Shown here in pieces: positions 26,873 to 34,937 of a stretch of DNA of 64,000 nucleotides (position 1 is the stretch's first letter; every line of letters begins with the position of its first letter). Under the pieces are notes generated by a model. It ran no database searches, was not told the origin of the DNA, and worked only from the letters and a program-made list of their open reading frames with translations. The stretch covers positions 124,001 through 188,000 of the forward strand of contig NZ_JADYWL010000003.1 of the NCBI RefSeq assembly GCF_015864825.1. The letters are read 5' to 3'. The stretch comes from Psychrobacter sp. NZS113 (GTDB lineage: Bacteria; Pseudomonadota; Gammaproteobacteria; Pseudomonadales; Moraxellaceae). The position numbers and the translations under genes are program-made.

Positions 26873-28105
26873 ATGCAACCAACTACTCATAACATCATTC
26901 AAGACGGTGGAACGCCGATTAGACTTTGGACTAAAGGCGTGCCCGTCGATCCAAAAGCACATGACCAATTGATCAAAGCATCAAAAATGCCGTTTGTATA
27001 TAAATGGCTTGCGGTGATGCCCGATGTGCATGTCGGTATTGGCGCGACTATCGGTACGGTATTGCCAACCAAAGAAGCGATTATTCCGGCTGCCGTTGGC
27101 GTCGATATCGGCTGCGGGATGATGGCAGTGCAAACCACGCTAACCGCGAACGACTTGCCAGACAGTTTGCTTGGTCTGCGTACCGAATTGGAAAAAGCCA
27201 TTCCACATGGTCGTAGTAAAACGCGTGGTCGCGGATCACGCCGTGATGTTGGCGCGTGGGCGAACCCTGACGACACCGTAATGAATGGTTGGGGTACGCT
27301 GGTTGATGACTTTAACTATATAACCCAAAAGCACCCTAAGCTTAAAAATACCAACAACCTTAACCATTTGGGTACGCTGGGTACGGGGAACCATTTCGTC
27401 GAGGTATGCCTTGATGAGACCAACCAAGTTTGGATCATGCTGCACTCAGGCTCACGCGGTGTGGGTAATGCCATCGGACGCTACTTTATTGAGCTGGCAC
27501 GTGAGGACATGCGCAAGTGGTTTATCAACTTGCCAGATAAAGATTTAGCCTACTTTGCCGAGGGTACAGAACATTTCGATGACTATTGGTTTGCGGTTGG
27601 TTGGGCGCAGCGCTTTGCCTTTAAAAACCGCGAAATCATGATGGAAAAAGCTATCAAAGCGCTACGCCAAATCATACCTAAGCCGTTTGATGCAGCCGTA
27701 AAAGCAGTGAACTGTCATCACAACTATGTAGAAAAAGAGCAACATTATGGCGAAGAAGTATTTGTGACCCGTAAAGGCGCTGTCCGTGCTCGCGTTGGTG
27801 AATACGGAATCATTCCGGGATCAATGGGTGCCAAATCATTCATCGTGCGCGGTAAAGGGAACGAAGAATCGTTTTGCTCTTGCTCGCATGGCGCAGGTCG
27901 TATCATGTCACGTACCGAGGCCAAAAAGGTATTTACGGTCGCCGATCAAATCGCGCAGACTGCGGGCGTAGAATGCCGAAAGGATGCGGATGTGATTGAT
28001 GAGATCCCAGCGGCTTATAAAAATATTGATGACGTGATGCAAGCGCAAAGTGATTTGGTAGAAGTGGTACATACTTTGCGGCAGGTAGTTTGTGTTAAGG
28101 GTTAA
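26873..28105 (+). CDS. rtcB: RNA-splicing ligase RtcB
   Basis: 410 residues, near the E. coli length (408). RtcB joins 2',3'-cyclic phosphate or 3'-phosphate ends to 5'-OH ends using GTP and Mn2+. Metal and active-site segments are PDVHVGIGATIG, VGVDIGCGMMAVQT (metal Cys about residue 81), GTLGTGNHFVEV, LHSGSRGVGNAIG and CSCSHGAGRIMSRTEAKK with the guanylylated His. AAGGAA precedes the ATG. It is the first gene behind a sigma54 promoter and is probably co-transcribed with the next three genes. Confidence 0.95.
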   Translation: MQPTTHNIIQDGGTPIRLWTKGVPVDPKAHDQLIKASKMPFVYKWLAVMPDVHVGIGATIGTVLPTKEAIIPAAVGVDIGCGMMAVQTTLTANDLPDSLLGLRTELEKAIPHGRSKTRGRGSRRDVGAWANPDDTVMNGWGTLVDDFNYITQKHPKLKNTNNLNHLGTLGTGNHFVEVCLDETNQVWIMLHSGSRGVGNAIGRYFIELAREDMRKWFINLPDKDLAYFAEGTEHFDDYWFAVGWAQRFAFKNREIMMEKAIKALRQIIPKPFDAAVKAVNCHHNYVEKEQHYGEEVFVTRKGAVRARVGEYGIIPGSMGAKSFIVRGKGNEESFCSCSHGAGRIMSRTEAKKVFTVADQIAQTAGVECRKDADVIDEIPAAYKNIDDVMQAQSDLVEVVHTLRQVVCVKG

Positions 28106-28115
28106 GGATAAAGAC

Positions 28116-28616
28116 ATGAATAACTATGATTATAAAATTGGTAAATTAAACGGTATATTGAAGGCGTTTGAATGGGTTAATAGTAAAACGAATCATGGGT
28201 ATGATTTTACTATTGAAATCTTAACAGGTAACGGTGACCTCAAAAATTTAGCTACAAGTCATTTAAAACATTGGTATCCCAAAGCTACTGTTCATTCAAA
28301 ACCTATAGAAAACTGGCGTGATGGATTTTCTGAAACACTACAAGAGTGGCTGTTTGAGTATGTTCTAACTAATAAAAACTCTTCACACTCTGATGATAAG
28401 TTGCAAGAGATTAATAGTAGTTTCACCTTATTCGATTCTACTTCAAGAGAAGATTTTATAAATAGTTTCTGCAATGATTTAGAAGACGCTTTAGAAGTTA
28501 TAGAGGTTATTTCAATAACTATTGAAACTGACGAATGGTATGAGGCTTATTGGCATGATTTTGCTTTTAAAGGCAAAAATGGTTCTGTATTCATACATTT
28601 AGGCGTCTCAGATTAG
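28116..28616 (+). CDS. Hypothetical protein in rtcB operon (orphan A)
   Basis: 166 residues starting at ATG 28116, 10 bp after the rtcB stop, with AAGGATAAAG upstream. Soluble, no signal or membrane segment, acidic C-terminal half. The ending DEWYEAYWHDFAFKGKNGSV then FIHLGVSD is aromatic-rich and probably beta-sheet. Markedly more AT-rich than rtcB. I recognise no family. Its stop overlaps a GTG (TAGTG) in the frame of the next gene, which supports co-translation. Confidence 0.75.
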   Translation: MNNYDYKIGKLNGILKAFEWVNSKTNHGYDFTIEILTGNGDLKNLATSHLKHWYPKATVHSKPIENWRDGFSETLQEWLFEYVLTNKNSSHSDDKLQEINSSFTLFDSTSREDFINSFCNDLEDALEVIEVISITIETDEWYEAYWHDFAFKGKNGSVFIHLGVSD

Positions 28617-28639
28617 TGCAGCTTAATCAGAGAGTTTTT

Positions 28640-29320
28640 ATGAAAAATAAATACGAAAAAAGAACTACTCCAATTCTTCGTCCCCGTAAAAAGGAAGAGT
28701 ATTTATGTGCAGAATACTATGAATTACATTGGGGACAAGCATGTGCTGAATTTAAGTTCGTACAGGGTATAGATATTTATTTCTTTTATAGTGAGGCAGG
28801 ATTTGTCGAAGGTATGGGGATAGCACCACTAACCCACTATTTCTTCGCTACAATTGAAAGTAAGGACAAAACCATGTGTTACGAACTGAGCTTTAGTACA
28901 GACTCACCAAACGACCTAGCAACATATAATTCCTCAACAGCATTTTTTGAACCAATTACTGACAATCGAAATGAAGACAACGTAAAGTATGAATACAAAT
29001 ATCGTTTAGCCACAGGTGATCCAGAATGTTGCAGTTGTTTCTTCCGTACCTTTGAATACGAAACAGCAAAAGACTTAAGCTTTTCACAACTACAAAAATG
29101 GTATGAAGAAGAACCCGATGACATGAATGTCTCCAACACTAAATGGATTTTACAAATTATCAAGGATTTAGTGAATGAGGGTTATCAGGTAGATACGCAT
29201 ATTGCTCAAGGGTATATGTCTTACGAGCCTCCAGAAGAGGAAAAAATCATTTACGTTAATAACTATAACAACGACAACTTTGCCTTTATAGAATGTATTT
29301 ATTACGACTATAAAAAATAA
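28640..29320 (+). CDS. Hypothetical protein in rtcB operon (orphan B)
   Basis: 226 residues from ATG 28640 (AGAGAG upstream); an in-frame GTG at 28616 overlapping the previous stop is an alternative. Soluble, acidic, rich in Tyr, Glu and Asn, with a CCSCFF cluster (PECCSCFFRTFEYETAKDLS). AT-rich like orphan A. No family recognised. The operon position suggests a role linked to RNA damage or repair, which is inference only. Confidence 0.75.
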   Translation: MKNKYEKRTTPILRPRKKEEYLCAEYYELHWGQACAEFKFVQGIDIYFFYSEAGFVEGMGIAPLTHYFFATIESKDKTMCYELSFSTDSPNDLATYNSSTAFFEPITDNRNEDNVKYEYKYRLATGDPECCSCFFRTFEYETAKDLSFSQLQKWYEEEPDDMNVSNTKWILQIIKDLVNEGYQVDTHIAQGYMSYEPPEEEKIIYVNNYNNDNFAFIECIYYDYKK

Positions 29321-29332
29321 GAGAGAACCAAA

Positions 29333-29791
29333 ATGAAACTCGCAGAAGCTCTACTTATCCGTAGCGATATGCAAAAGAAGCTGGCTCAACTAAAGGGCCG
29401 TATCAACGCCAATATCAAAGTACAAGAAGGCGATACACCATCTGAGGATCCAAACGCATTGATGATTGATACCAGCCAAATCATCAATGAATTGTCAAAC
29501 CTGATTGAACGTATTCACCGTACCAATGCAATTGCTCAAGCGGATAACGGTCAATCGATGCTAACGCTGTTGGTAGAGCGCGATACCTTAGAGATGCGCC
29601 ATAAACTATTGATCGATGCCATAGCTGCCACGCATACCGAAACAGACCGTTATAGCCATCGTGAGATTAAATATAATGTCATGGTGTCAGTGGCTGGTTT
29701 ACAGAAGCAAGCGGACGATATTGCGATGAAACTGCGTCAAATCAATATTGTGATTCAGGCCAATAACTGGCAAATAGATTTAGCAGAATAG
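29333..29791 (+). CDS. DIP1984-family protein
   Basis: 152 residues, 12 bp after orphan B, with AGAGAGAACC before the ATG. All-helical, with heptad-like stretches: KLAEALLIRSDMQKKLAQLKG, IINELSNLIERIHRTNAIAQ, LTLLVERDTLEMRHKLLIDA and VAGLQKQADDIAMKLRQIN. This matches the DIP1984 (septicolysin-like) family, which is of unknown biochemical function. Base composition is closer to rtcB than to the two orphans before it. Confidence 0.8.
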   Translation: MKLAEALLIRSDMQKKLAQLKGRINANIKVQEGDTPSEDPNALMIDTSQIINELSNLIERIHRTNAIAQADNGQSMLTLLVERDTLEMRHKLLIDAIAATHTETDRYSHREIKYNVMVSVAGLQKQADDIAMKLRQINIVIQANNWQIDLAE

Positions 29792-29794
29792 TTT

Positions 29795-29828
29795 CTTTTA
29801 AATCACTACTTTTAAATCACTACTTTTA
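29795..29828 (+). repeat. 14-bp tandem repeat after the DIP1984 gene
   Basis: CTTTTAAATCACTA occurs at 29795-29808 and 29809-29822, followed by a partial third copy. It starts 3 bp after the DIP1984 stop. Confidence 0.8.
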
Positions 29829-29844
29829 TAGTGAAATGACTATA

Positions 29845-29954
29845 GAACACCCTTTTGGAACCGACTGGGCGAGTGTTAAGACCCCGCACTCCGCAACAGG
29901 GGGTTGAACAAATACTGCAGTGGCTACTTGACGTTGCGGGCAAACGTCTTTTTT
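29845..29954 (+). ncRNA. Structured RNA with terminator and competing stem
   Basis: Elements in order: AACAC (29846-29850) / GTGTT (29873-29877); ACCCC (29881-29885) / GGGGT (29900-29904) with a 14-nt loop that holds CCGCAAC (29891-29897); then the terminator stem GACGTT (29930-29935) / AACGTC (29943-29948) followed by six T. GTTGCGG (29933-29939) overlaps the terminator's left arm and is fully complementary to CCGCAAC in the loop, so terminator and long-range pairing exclude each other. This looks like an attenuator or a small RNA with a pseudoknot. I cannot match it to a known family. The remaining 29955-30250 shows nothing I can name. Confidence 0.55.
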
Positions 29955-30250
29955 ACTATTCATGCCCCTATTCGTCACTTGTTACACCGCACTATTTAGA
30001 CCTTATCACCAGACACTGACAGTCGGTTTCAATCTTATTTTTAAAGCCATTGATCATAAGCCATGTGAAAATTTTGGTTAAAACTCGTATTCCCGACGCA
30101 TAATCGTTATTTAAAAAGGGCGACTTTAATACCCCTAAACGAATATAGATACGGTAGACTAAGATGTGCGTGGTATGTGACCACAGCACAGATTTATAAG
30201 CACTTTCACATTGAAGCATTTGATAATTACTTTTATATGAGGAAATACCG

Positions 30251-30475
30251 ATGTTAAATATGAACGATATTTTAGGCGCTGTAACAGGCGGTGATAACGA
30301 TGAGAATGGCCTATCAGGCTTGATCGACAGCGCAAAAAACATCAGCAGCGAAGACATACAGAGATATCAAAGCATGTCAAAAGCTGAGCTATTAGATGAA
30401 ATCAAAAACTCTGAGCACAGCGCAGCCGTCGTGACATTTATCAAAGAGTTATTAGCGAAAAAATTCAACAGCTAA
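30251..30475 (+). CDS. Small hypothetical protein between rtcB operon and rtcA
   Basis: 74 residues, ATG at 30251 with a good GAGGAAA box. Acidic and helical: a Gly/Asp-rich start (MNDILGAVTGGDNDENGLSG) and a helical tail ending in FIKELLAKKF. No family recognised. It has its own terminator downstream and may be read through from the structured RNA region upstream. Confidence 0.6.
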   Translation: MLNMNDILGAVTGGDNDENGLSGLIDSAKNISSEDIQRYQSMSKAELLDEIKNSEHSAAVVTFIKELLAKKFNS

Positions 30476-30500
30476 TCGTTGATACCTAAAGCTAAACTTT

Positions 30501-30526
30501 GATAGATAGATAGATAGATAGATAGA
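30501..30526 (+). repeat. GATA tetranucleotide microsatellite
   Basis: Six and a half units of GATA (30501-30526) lie 26 bp after the 74-codon gene and before its terminator, outside any coding frame. Confidence 0.9.
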
Positions 30527-30538
30527 TTGATCAACAGG

Positions 30539-30580
30539 GCCTAAAAAATATGCGTCATAACGTATTTTTTAGGCTCTTTT
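30539..30580 (+). terminator. Intrinsic terminator upstream of rtcA
   Basis: GCCTAAAAAATA (30539-30550) / TATTTTTTAGGC (30563-30574) followed by TCTTTT. It separates the 74-codon gene from rtcA. Confidence 0.8.
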
Positions 30581-30668
30581 ATTTGATAATAATTGATAGT
30601 GAACTAAGCACGCACGATAGAATAATCATATCCCGCTTTACAAAACATCAAAATTTGAGAGTGTACCA

Positions 30669-31802
30669 ATGAGCTTTATGTCCAAACAAAGCGCCAATAA
30701 TGCCAACGCCTATACTGCGAGCACCAAGAGCGTGACCCTAAAAATAGATGGCAGCACTGGCGAAGGTGGCGGACAAATCATTCGTACCGCTCTCTCATTA
30801 TCGATGCTGACAGGCATACCCATCGAAATTTTTAATATCCGCGCTGGGCGAGCCAAACCTGGGTTGATGCGGCAGCACCTGATGTGTGTGCAAGCGTCAC
30901 AACAGATATCGAACGCTAGCGTATCAGGCGCAGTGTTAGGCAGCTCATCATTTCACTTTGTGCCGAGTACCATCAAATCAGGTGATTATCATTTCGGTAT
31001 TGGTTCGGCTGGTAGTACCAGCTTGGTCTTACAAACGCTACTTCCTGCCCTATTTTTCGCCAATACAGATCAAAGCGCTCATTCAACCGTAACGATAAAA
31101 GGCGGTACGCATAATCCATTAGCGCCAACCACGGACTTTTTGCAGCAGGCATTCGTCCCTGCATTGGCGAAATTAGGCATACAAGTTGATATTGAGTGCG
31201 TGCAAGCGGGCTTTGCGCCCATCGGTGGCGGCCTGATTAAGACGACCATTACACCATTCATGCGCCGTGCTGATTCCAAGCCACTACACCTAACCGAACG
31301 TGGAGCGCTTACAAATATCGCATTAGTAGCCAGTGTCCTAAATTTAGAATATGACATTGGCAAACGTGAGCTTACTAGCGCTAAAGCCGTACTGCTCGAA
31401 ACTGGAATGGATGACACACTTATAACTACCCAAGCCAATAAACTAGACGGTATCGGTGAAGGCAATACGTGCTATGCACAGGTTACTCATGAATGTGGCG
31501 ATCATCTACATCACGAAATATTTACACTACTGGGTGAAAAGCGTACGTCAGCGGAAAAGATAGGCTATCGCTTAGCAGGGCTGGTTAAGCGCTATCTATT
31601 CAAAACCGATGCGCTGGTCGATGAATATCTTACCGATCAATTGTTGTTGCCACTGGCATTATCCGGTGGTGGCGAATTTACGGCACGGATTATCAGCCAG
31701 CATACCGAAACCCAAGCGTGGCTGATTAAGCAGTTTTTGCCCGTTGACATTAAGTTTGAGGCCATTGGTGATCAGAAAACTTTGGTGCGAGTGATTTGTT
31801 GA
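30669..31802 (+). CDS. rtcA: RNA 3'-terminal phosphate cyclase
   Basis: 377 residues, longer than E. coli RtcA (about 340) owing to an N-terminal tail of roughly 20 residues and a few loops. RtcA converts RNA 3'-phosphates to 2',3'-cyclic phosphates using ATP through an adenylyl-His intermediate. Family signatures: DGSTGEGGGQIIRTALSLSM, RAGRAKPGLMRQHLM, FGIGSAGSTSLVLQTLLPAL and HLHHEIF near the expected catalytic His. GAGAG precedes ATG 30669. It has the same strand as rtcB but sits behind its own terminator and leader; I found no convincing -24/-12 box there. Confidence 0.92.
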   Translation: MSFMSKQSANNANAYTASTKSVTLKIDGSTGEGGGQIIRTALSLSMLTGIPIEIFNIRAGRAKPGLMRQHLMCVQASQQISNASVSGAVLGSSSFHFVPSTIKSGDYHFGIGSAGSTSLVLQTLLPALFFANTDQSAHSTVTIKGGTHNPLAPTTDFLQQAFVPALAKLGIQVDIECVQAGFAPIGGGLIKTTITPFMRRADSKPLHLTERGALTNIALVASVLNLEYDIGKRELTSAKAVLLETGMDDTLITTQANKLDGIGEGNTCYAQVTHECGDHLHHEIFTLLGEKRTSAEKIGYRLAGLVKRYLFKTDALVDEYLTDQLLLPLALSGGGEFTARIISQHTETQAWLIKQFLPVDIKFEAIGDQKTLVRVIC

Positions 31803-32006
31803 GAAAGTCATGGCACAAGCATACCTTACTCAATTACCGCTAAGCCGTGATATCATAACCGTACAATATGCGCGTTAATTATAAGTTAAGATAAATATTA
31901 TCTGTCGTCAACATCATACGTATTGATGCTTGAGACATATTATTTTTATCTGTTATATATAATTACCGCGTTTTTTAATTTCCATGTTTTATTACCGAGC
32001 CTCGCT

Positions 32007-33821
32007 ATGCCCCAATCTCGTACCAATCTAAACCCTGAACCAAAAAGTAACTCGCCCTATTTGACCGGTGTACTGTTGCGCTATAGCACCTTTGGTGCAG
32101 CCGTTTTTCTGTTTTTAGCAGGGTTATTGTTGCTGAACTGGTGGCTGATTCTTATTGGTGGCTTTGGGGTAGCTTTGGGCATTTACGATGTCATTCAATC
32201 CAAGCATGCCATCCTAAATAACTACCCTATCGCGGGTCATGTCCGCTACGTGCTAGAAGACTTTCGCCCTGAGATTCGTCAATACTTGCTCGAGGATGAC
32301 AAAGAACAAGTACCTTTTTCGCGCCAGCAGCGTGCCTTGGTCTATCAACGTGCTAAAAACGTCAGTGATACCAACGCCTTTGGTACGCTAGATGACCTAT
32401 ATGCGCATGGTAAAGAGTGGTTTTTGCAATCAGCAGTGAGCCAACCTCTAGAGAATAAAGATTTTAAAATCATGGTTGGTGGTGAACGTTGTCAGCAGCC
32501 GCATGAGATGTCGGTATTCAATATCTCAGCGATGAGCTTTGGTAGCTTGTCTGCCAATGCTATTATGGCGCTGAATCAAGGCGCAAAATTAGGTGGCTTC
32601 ACTCACGACACAGGCGAAGGTGCGATCAGTCCTCATCATCGCAAGTTCGGTGGCGATTTGATTTGGGAATTGGGTACGGGTTACTTCGGTTGCCGCGATG
32701 CCAATGGTGATTTCGATGCAAAGTCTTTTGCTGAAAAAGCCGTTGATCCACAAGTAAAAATGATCGAAATCAAACTGTCTCAAGGCGCTAAGCCAGGTAA
32801 AGGCGGCGTGCTACCAGCGGAGAAAATCACCCAAGAGATTGCTGACACGCGTCAAGTACCACTTGGTCAAGATTGCATCTCACCTTCTTCACATACAGCG
32901 TTTAGCACCCCGCGCGAGCTCGTGGCGTTTTGGCAGCAGTTACGTGAATTATCAGGTGGCAAGCCTGTTGGCTTCAAACTTTGTATTGGGCAGCCGTGGC
33001 AGTTTATGGCGATTGTCAAAGCCATGATTGAGATGGACAACTATCCTGATTTTATCGTCATTGATGGCGCTGAGGGTGGTACTGGTGCCGCACCTGTCGA
33101 ATTCATGGACAATGTCGGCATGCCGATGGTTGATGGATTTCTATTGGTTCATAACACATTGGTTGGTGCAGGCATTCGTGACAAAGTGAGACTGGGTGTG
33201 AGTGGAAAAATCGTCTCTGGTTTTGATATCGCTCGTATGATTGCCTTAGGTGCAGACTGGTGCAACTCGGCACGTGGCTTCATGTTTGCCGTCGGTTGCA
33301 TCCAATCTCGCTCATGTCATACCAATACTTGCCCGACAGGTGTCGCTACCCAAGACCCTTATCGTCAGAAGGCGCTTGATGTCCCAAGTAAAGCGGAGCG
33401 CGTCGCAAGCTTCCATAAAAACACACTAAAATCACTAGCCAGCATTGTTGGTGCCGTAGGCCTGCAACACCCAAGTCAATTACAGCCTTATCACATTGCA
33501 CGCCGCTTAGACGATGGGCAAATCAAACTGCTGTCGAAGTTCTTTTATTTCACCGATAGAGGCGCATTACTTGATCAAAGTGCCCGTGCAGACGTGTTCA
33601 ATCAGATGTGGGTAATGTCGACAGCGGATAGTTTCCTTGCCGATAATGATGCGCTGATTGCCTACAATAAAGACTCGCGTGATACAGGCAAACAAACCGA
33701 AGCGCCAACTTTAAAAGCAGGTGATCAAGCAACGGACGATAAAGTAAACAATAATACTACTGGTATCATGATGGGCAATGTTAATAATACCTTTCGCGAT
33801 TTCCCACCTAGCAGTGACTAA
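32007..33821 (+). CDS. FMN-binding glutamate synthase domain protein
   Basis: 604 residues from ATG 32007. One or two N-terminal membrane helices (LRYSTFGAAVFLFLAGLLLL, WLILIGGFGVALGIY) precede a glutamate-synthase central/FMN domain: NISAMSFGSLSANAIMAL, GGEGTGA-type loop EGGTGAAPVEF, SGKIVSGFDIARMIALGA and the iron-sulfur Cys set in CIQSRSCHTNTCPTGVATQ. No glutaminase domain, so it resembles the stand-alone GltB-like proteins of many proteobacteria, whose electron donor and product are uncertain. An in-frame ATG at 31926 would add 27 mostly hydrophobic residues; neither start has a strong ribosome-binding site. Confidence 0.82.
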   Translation: MPQSRTNLNPEPKSNSPYLTGVLLRYSTFGAAVFLFLAGLLLLNWWLILIGGFGVALGIYDVIQSKHAILNNYPIAGHVRYVLEDFRPEIRQYLLEDDKEQVPFSRQQRALVYQRAKNVSDTNAFGTLDDLYAHGKEWFLQSAVSQPLENKDFKIMVGGERCQQPHEMSVFNISAMSFGSLSANAIMALNQGAKLGGFTHDTGEGAISPHHRKFGGDLIWELGTGYFGCRDANGDFDAKSFAEKAVDPQVKMIEIKLSQGAKPGKGGVLPAEKITQEIADTRQVPLGQDCISPSSHTAFSTPRELVAFWQQLRELSGGKPVGFKLCIGQPWQFMAIVKAMIEMDNYPDFIVIDGAEGGTGAAPVEFMDNVGMPMVDGFLLVHNTLVGAGIRDKVRLGVSGKIVSGFDIARMIALGADWCNSARGFMFAVGCIQSRSCHTNTCPTGVATQDPYRQKALDVPSKAERVASFHKNTLKSLASIVGAVGLQHPSQLQPYHIARRLDDGQIKLLSKFFYFTDRGALLDQSARADVFNQMWVMSTADSFLADNDALIAYNKDSRDTGKQTEAPTLKAGDQATDDKVNNNTTGIMMGNVNNTFRDFPPSSD

Positions 33822-33905
33822 AAGCTAGTGATTAACCCTATGAATGATTAACTTTATATAGGCCAAGACCACTGATATTTTTTCATTATAAAAGATCTAT
33901 AATCA

Positions 33906-34721
33906 ATGCCAATTTTTGCTCATACCTTACCTTTATGGACCATTACCCTGCTCTCGCTTAGCATCAGTGCTTGCCAACCAACAAGCATTGATGCCAGTAG
34001 CAGCGACACAGAAAACTGGTCATGCCAGTCTCAGGATGCCCCATTTTCTTATAGTGCTTGTCGTATTAGAGCGGAAGCATTGACTGATGGCCGTTACTCA
34101 TTAAAGTTATTTTGGCAACAGTCTGAGAGTGCGCAACCCTTGCTAACTTTTGATAATTTGATGTCGACATTACCAAGCAATCAATCGCTTAGCTTTGCCA
34201 TGAATGCGGGTATGTATAATAAAGACTATGCACCGATTGGCTATACGGTTATTGAAGGCAAAGAGATCAAGTCATTAAATTTAAAAGAAGGTGGCGGTAA
34301 TTTCCATCTGCTGCCCAATGGTGTCATGTGGTGGGGCAAAGCTGGCACAGTGCAAATCACAGAAAGTAATGCGTTAAATGAGTTGCTTACAGAGGATAAA
34401 GCGCAGCCTTGGTATGCCACTCAATCTGGCCCAATGCTGGTTATCAATAACGAGATACATCCACAGTTCAAACCTGATAGCACCTCACTCAAGATTCGTA
34501 ATGGTGCAGGCGTGTGTGATGACGGCACGATACAGTTCGTCAATAGCGATGAACCAGTCACGTTTTATCAGTTTGCATCCCTATTTAAAGACAACTTAAT
34601 CTGCCCAAATGCACTATTTTTAGATGGTGGAATTGCATCGGCATTATACGCGCCTAGTATAGATAAGCATGATAAAAAAGAGATGGGCGTCATGATTGGT
34701 GTGGTTGAAAATAAAGAGTAA
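33906..34721 (+). CDS. Phosphodiester glycosidase-family (DUF2233) lipoprotein
   Basis: 271 residues. The signal sequence ends in LLSLSISAC (lipobox), so it is probably a lipoprotein. The mature domain carries the NAGPA/DUF2233 pattern: FAMNAGMYNKDYAPIGYTVIEG, GGNFHLLPNGVMWWG, YATQSGPMLVINNEIHPQF and a C-terminal LFLDGGIASALYAP. Relatives are phosphodiester N-acetylglucosaminidases and related exopolysaccharide enzymes; the bacterial substrate is unknown. The ATG at 33906 has only a weak box. A shared terminator follows. Confidence 0.82.
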   Translation: MPIFAHTLPLWTITLLSLSISACQPTSIDASSSDTENWSCQSQDAPFSYSACRIRAEALTDGRYSLKLFWQQSESAQPLLTFDNLMSTLPSNQSLSFAMNAGMYNKDYAPIGYTVIEGKEIKSLNLKEGGGNFHLLPNGVMWWGKAGTVQITESNALNELLTEDKAQPWYATQSGPMLVINNEIHPQFKPDSTSLKIRNGAGVCDDGTIQFVNSDEPVTFYQFASLFKDNLICPNALFLDGGIASALYAPSIDKHDKKEMGVMIGVVENKE

Positions 34722-34755
34722 TGTGCCCTGATACTCTTTATTGTCAACTAAGATT

Positions 34756-34798
34756 AAAAAAGCACTTAGCATGATTATTTCACTCTAAGTGCTTTTTT
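34756..34798. terminator. Bidirectional intrinsic terminator
   Basis: AAAAAAGCACTTAG (34756-34769) / CTAAGTGCTTTTTT (34785-34798), between the convergent glycosidase and hmp genes. Confidence 0.9.
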
Positions 34799-34937
34799 AT
34801 AAACGTTTATTTTGAATATTATAATCAAAGAACGCTAAAATGGGTACAAGGCAGCCGACTGCAGATTGTACAAATAGTATATCTAAGGAGGGTAACGCCA
34901 TAGCGGTTTAGTAGTTCACCGACTATATGTTAAAAAC

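Noticed and set aside
29886..29920. Possible tRNA-like or Y-RNA-like element near GGGGGTTGAAC
   Set aside because: I looked for an acceptor stem, T-loop GTTCGA and the conserved Ro-binding helix and found none; no Ro/Rsr gene is present in the window.
29992..30357. 121-codon minus-strand reading frame over the 74-codon gene and its upstream region
   Set aside because: It overlaps the better-supported plus-strand gene, has no ribosome-binding site and its protein looks like a random reverse translation.
30501..30526. GATA repeat as a phase-variable coding switch
   Set aside because: It lies outside any coding frame, after the stop of the 74-codon gene, so it cannot shift a reading frame here.
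30581..30668. Second sigma54 promoter in front of rtcA (AAGCACGCACGATAG)
   Set aside because: Lacks the invariant GG at -24 and GC at -12.
31079..31465. 128-codon minus-strand frame opposite rtcA
   Set aside because: Antisense shadow of a clearly conserved cyclase.
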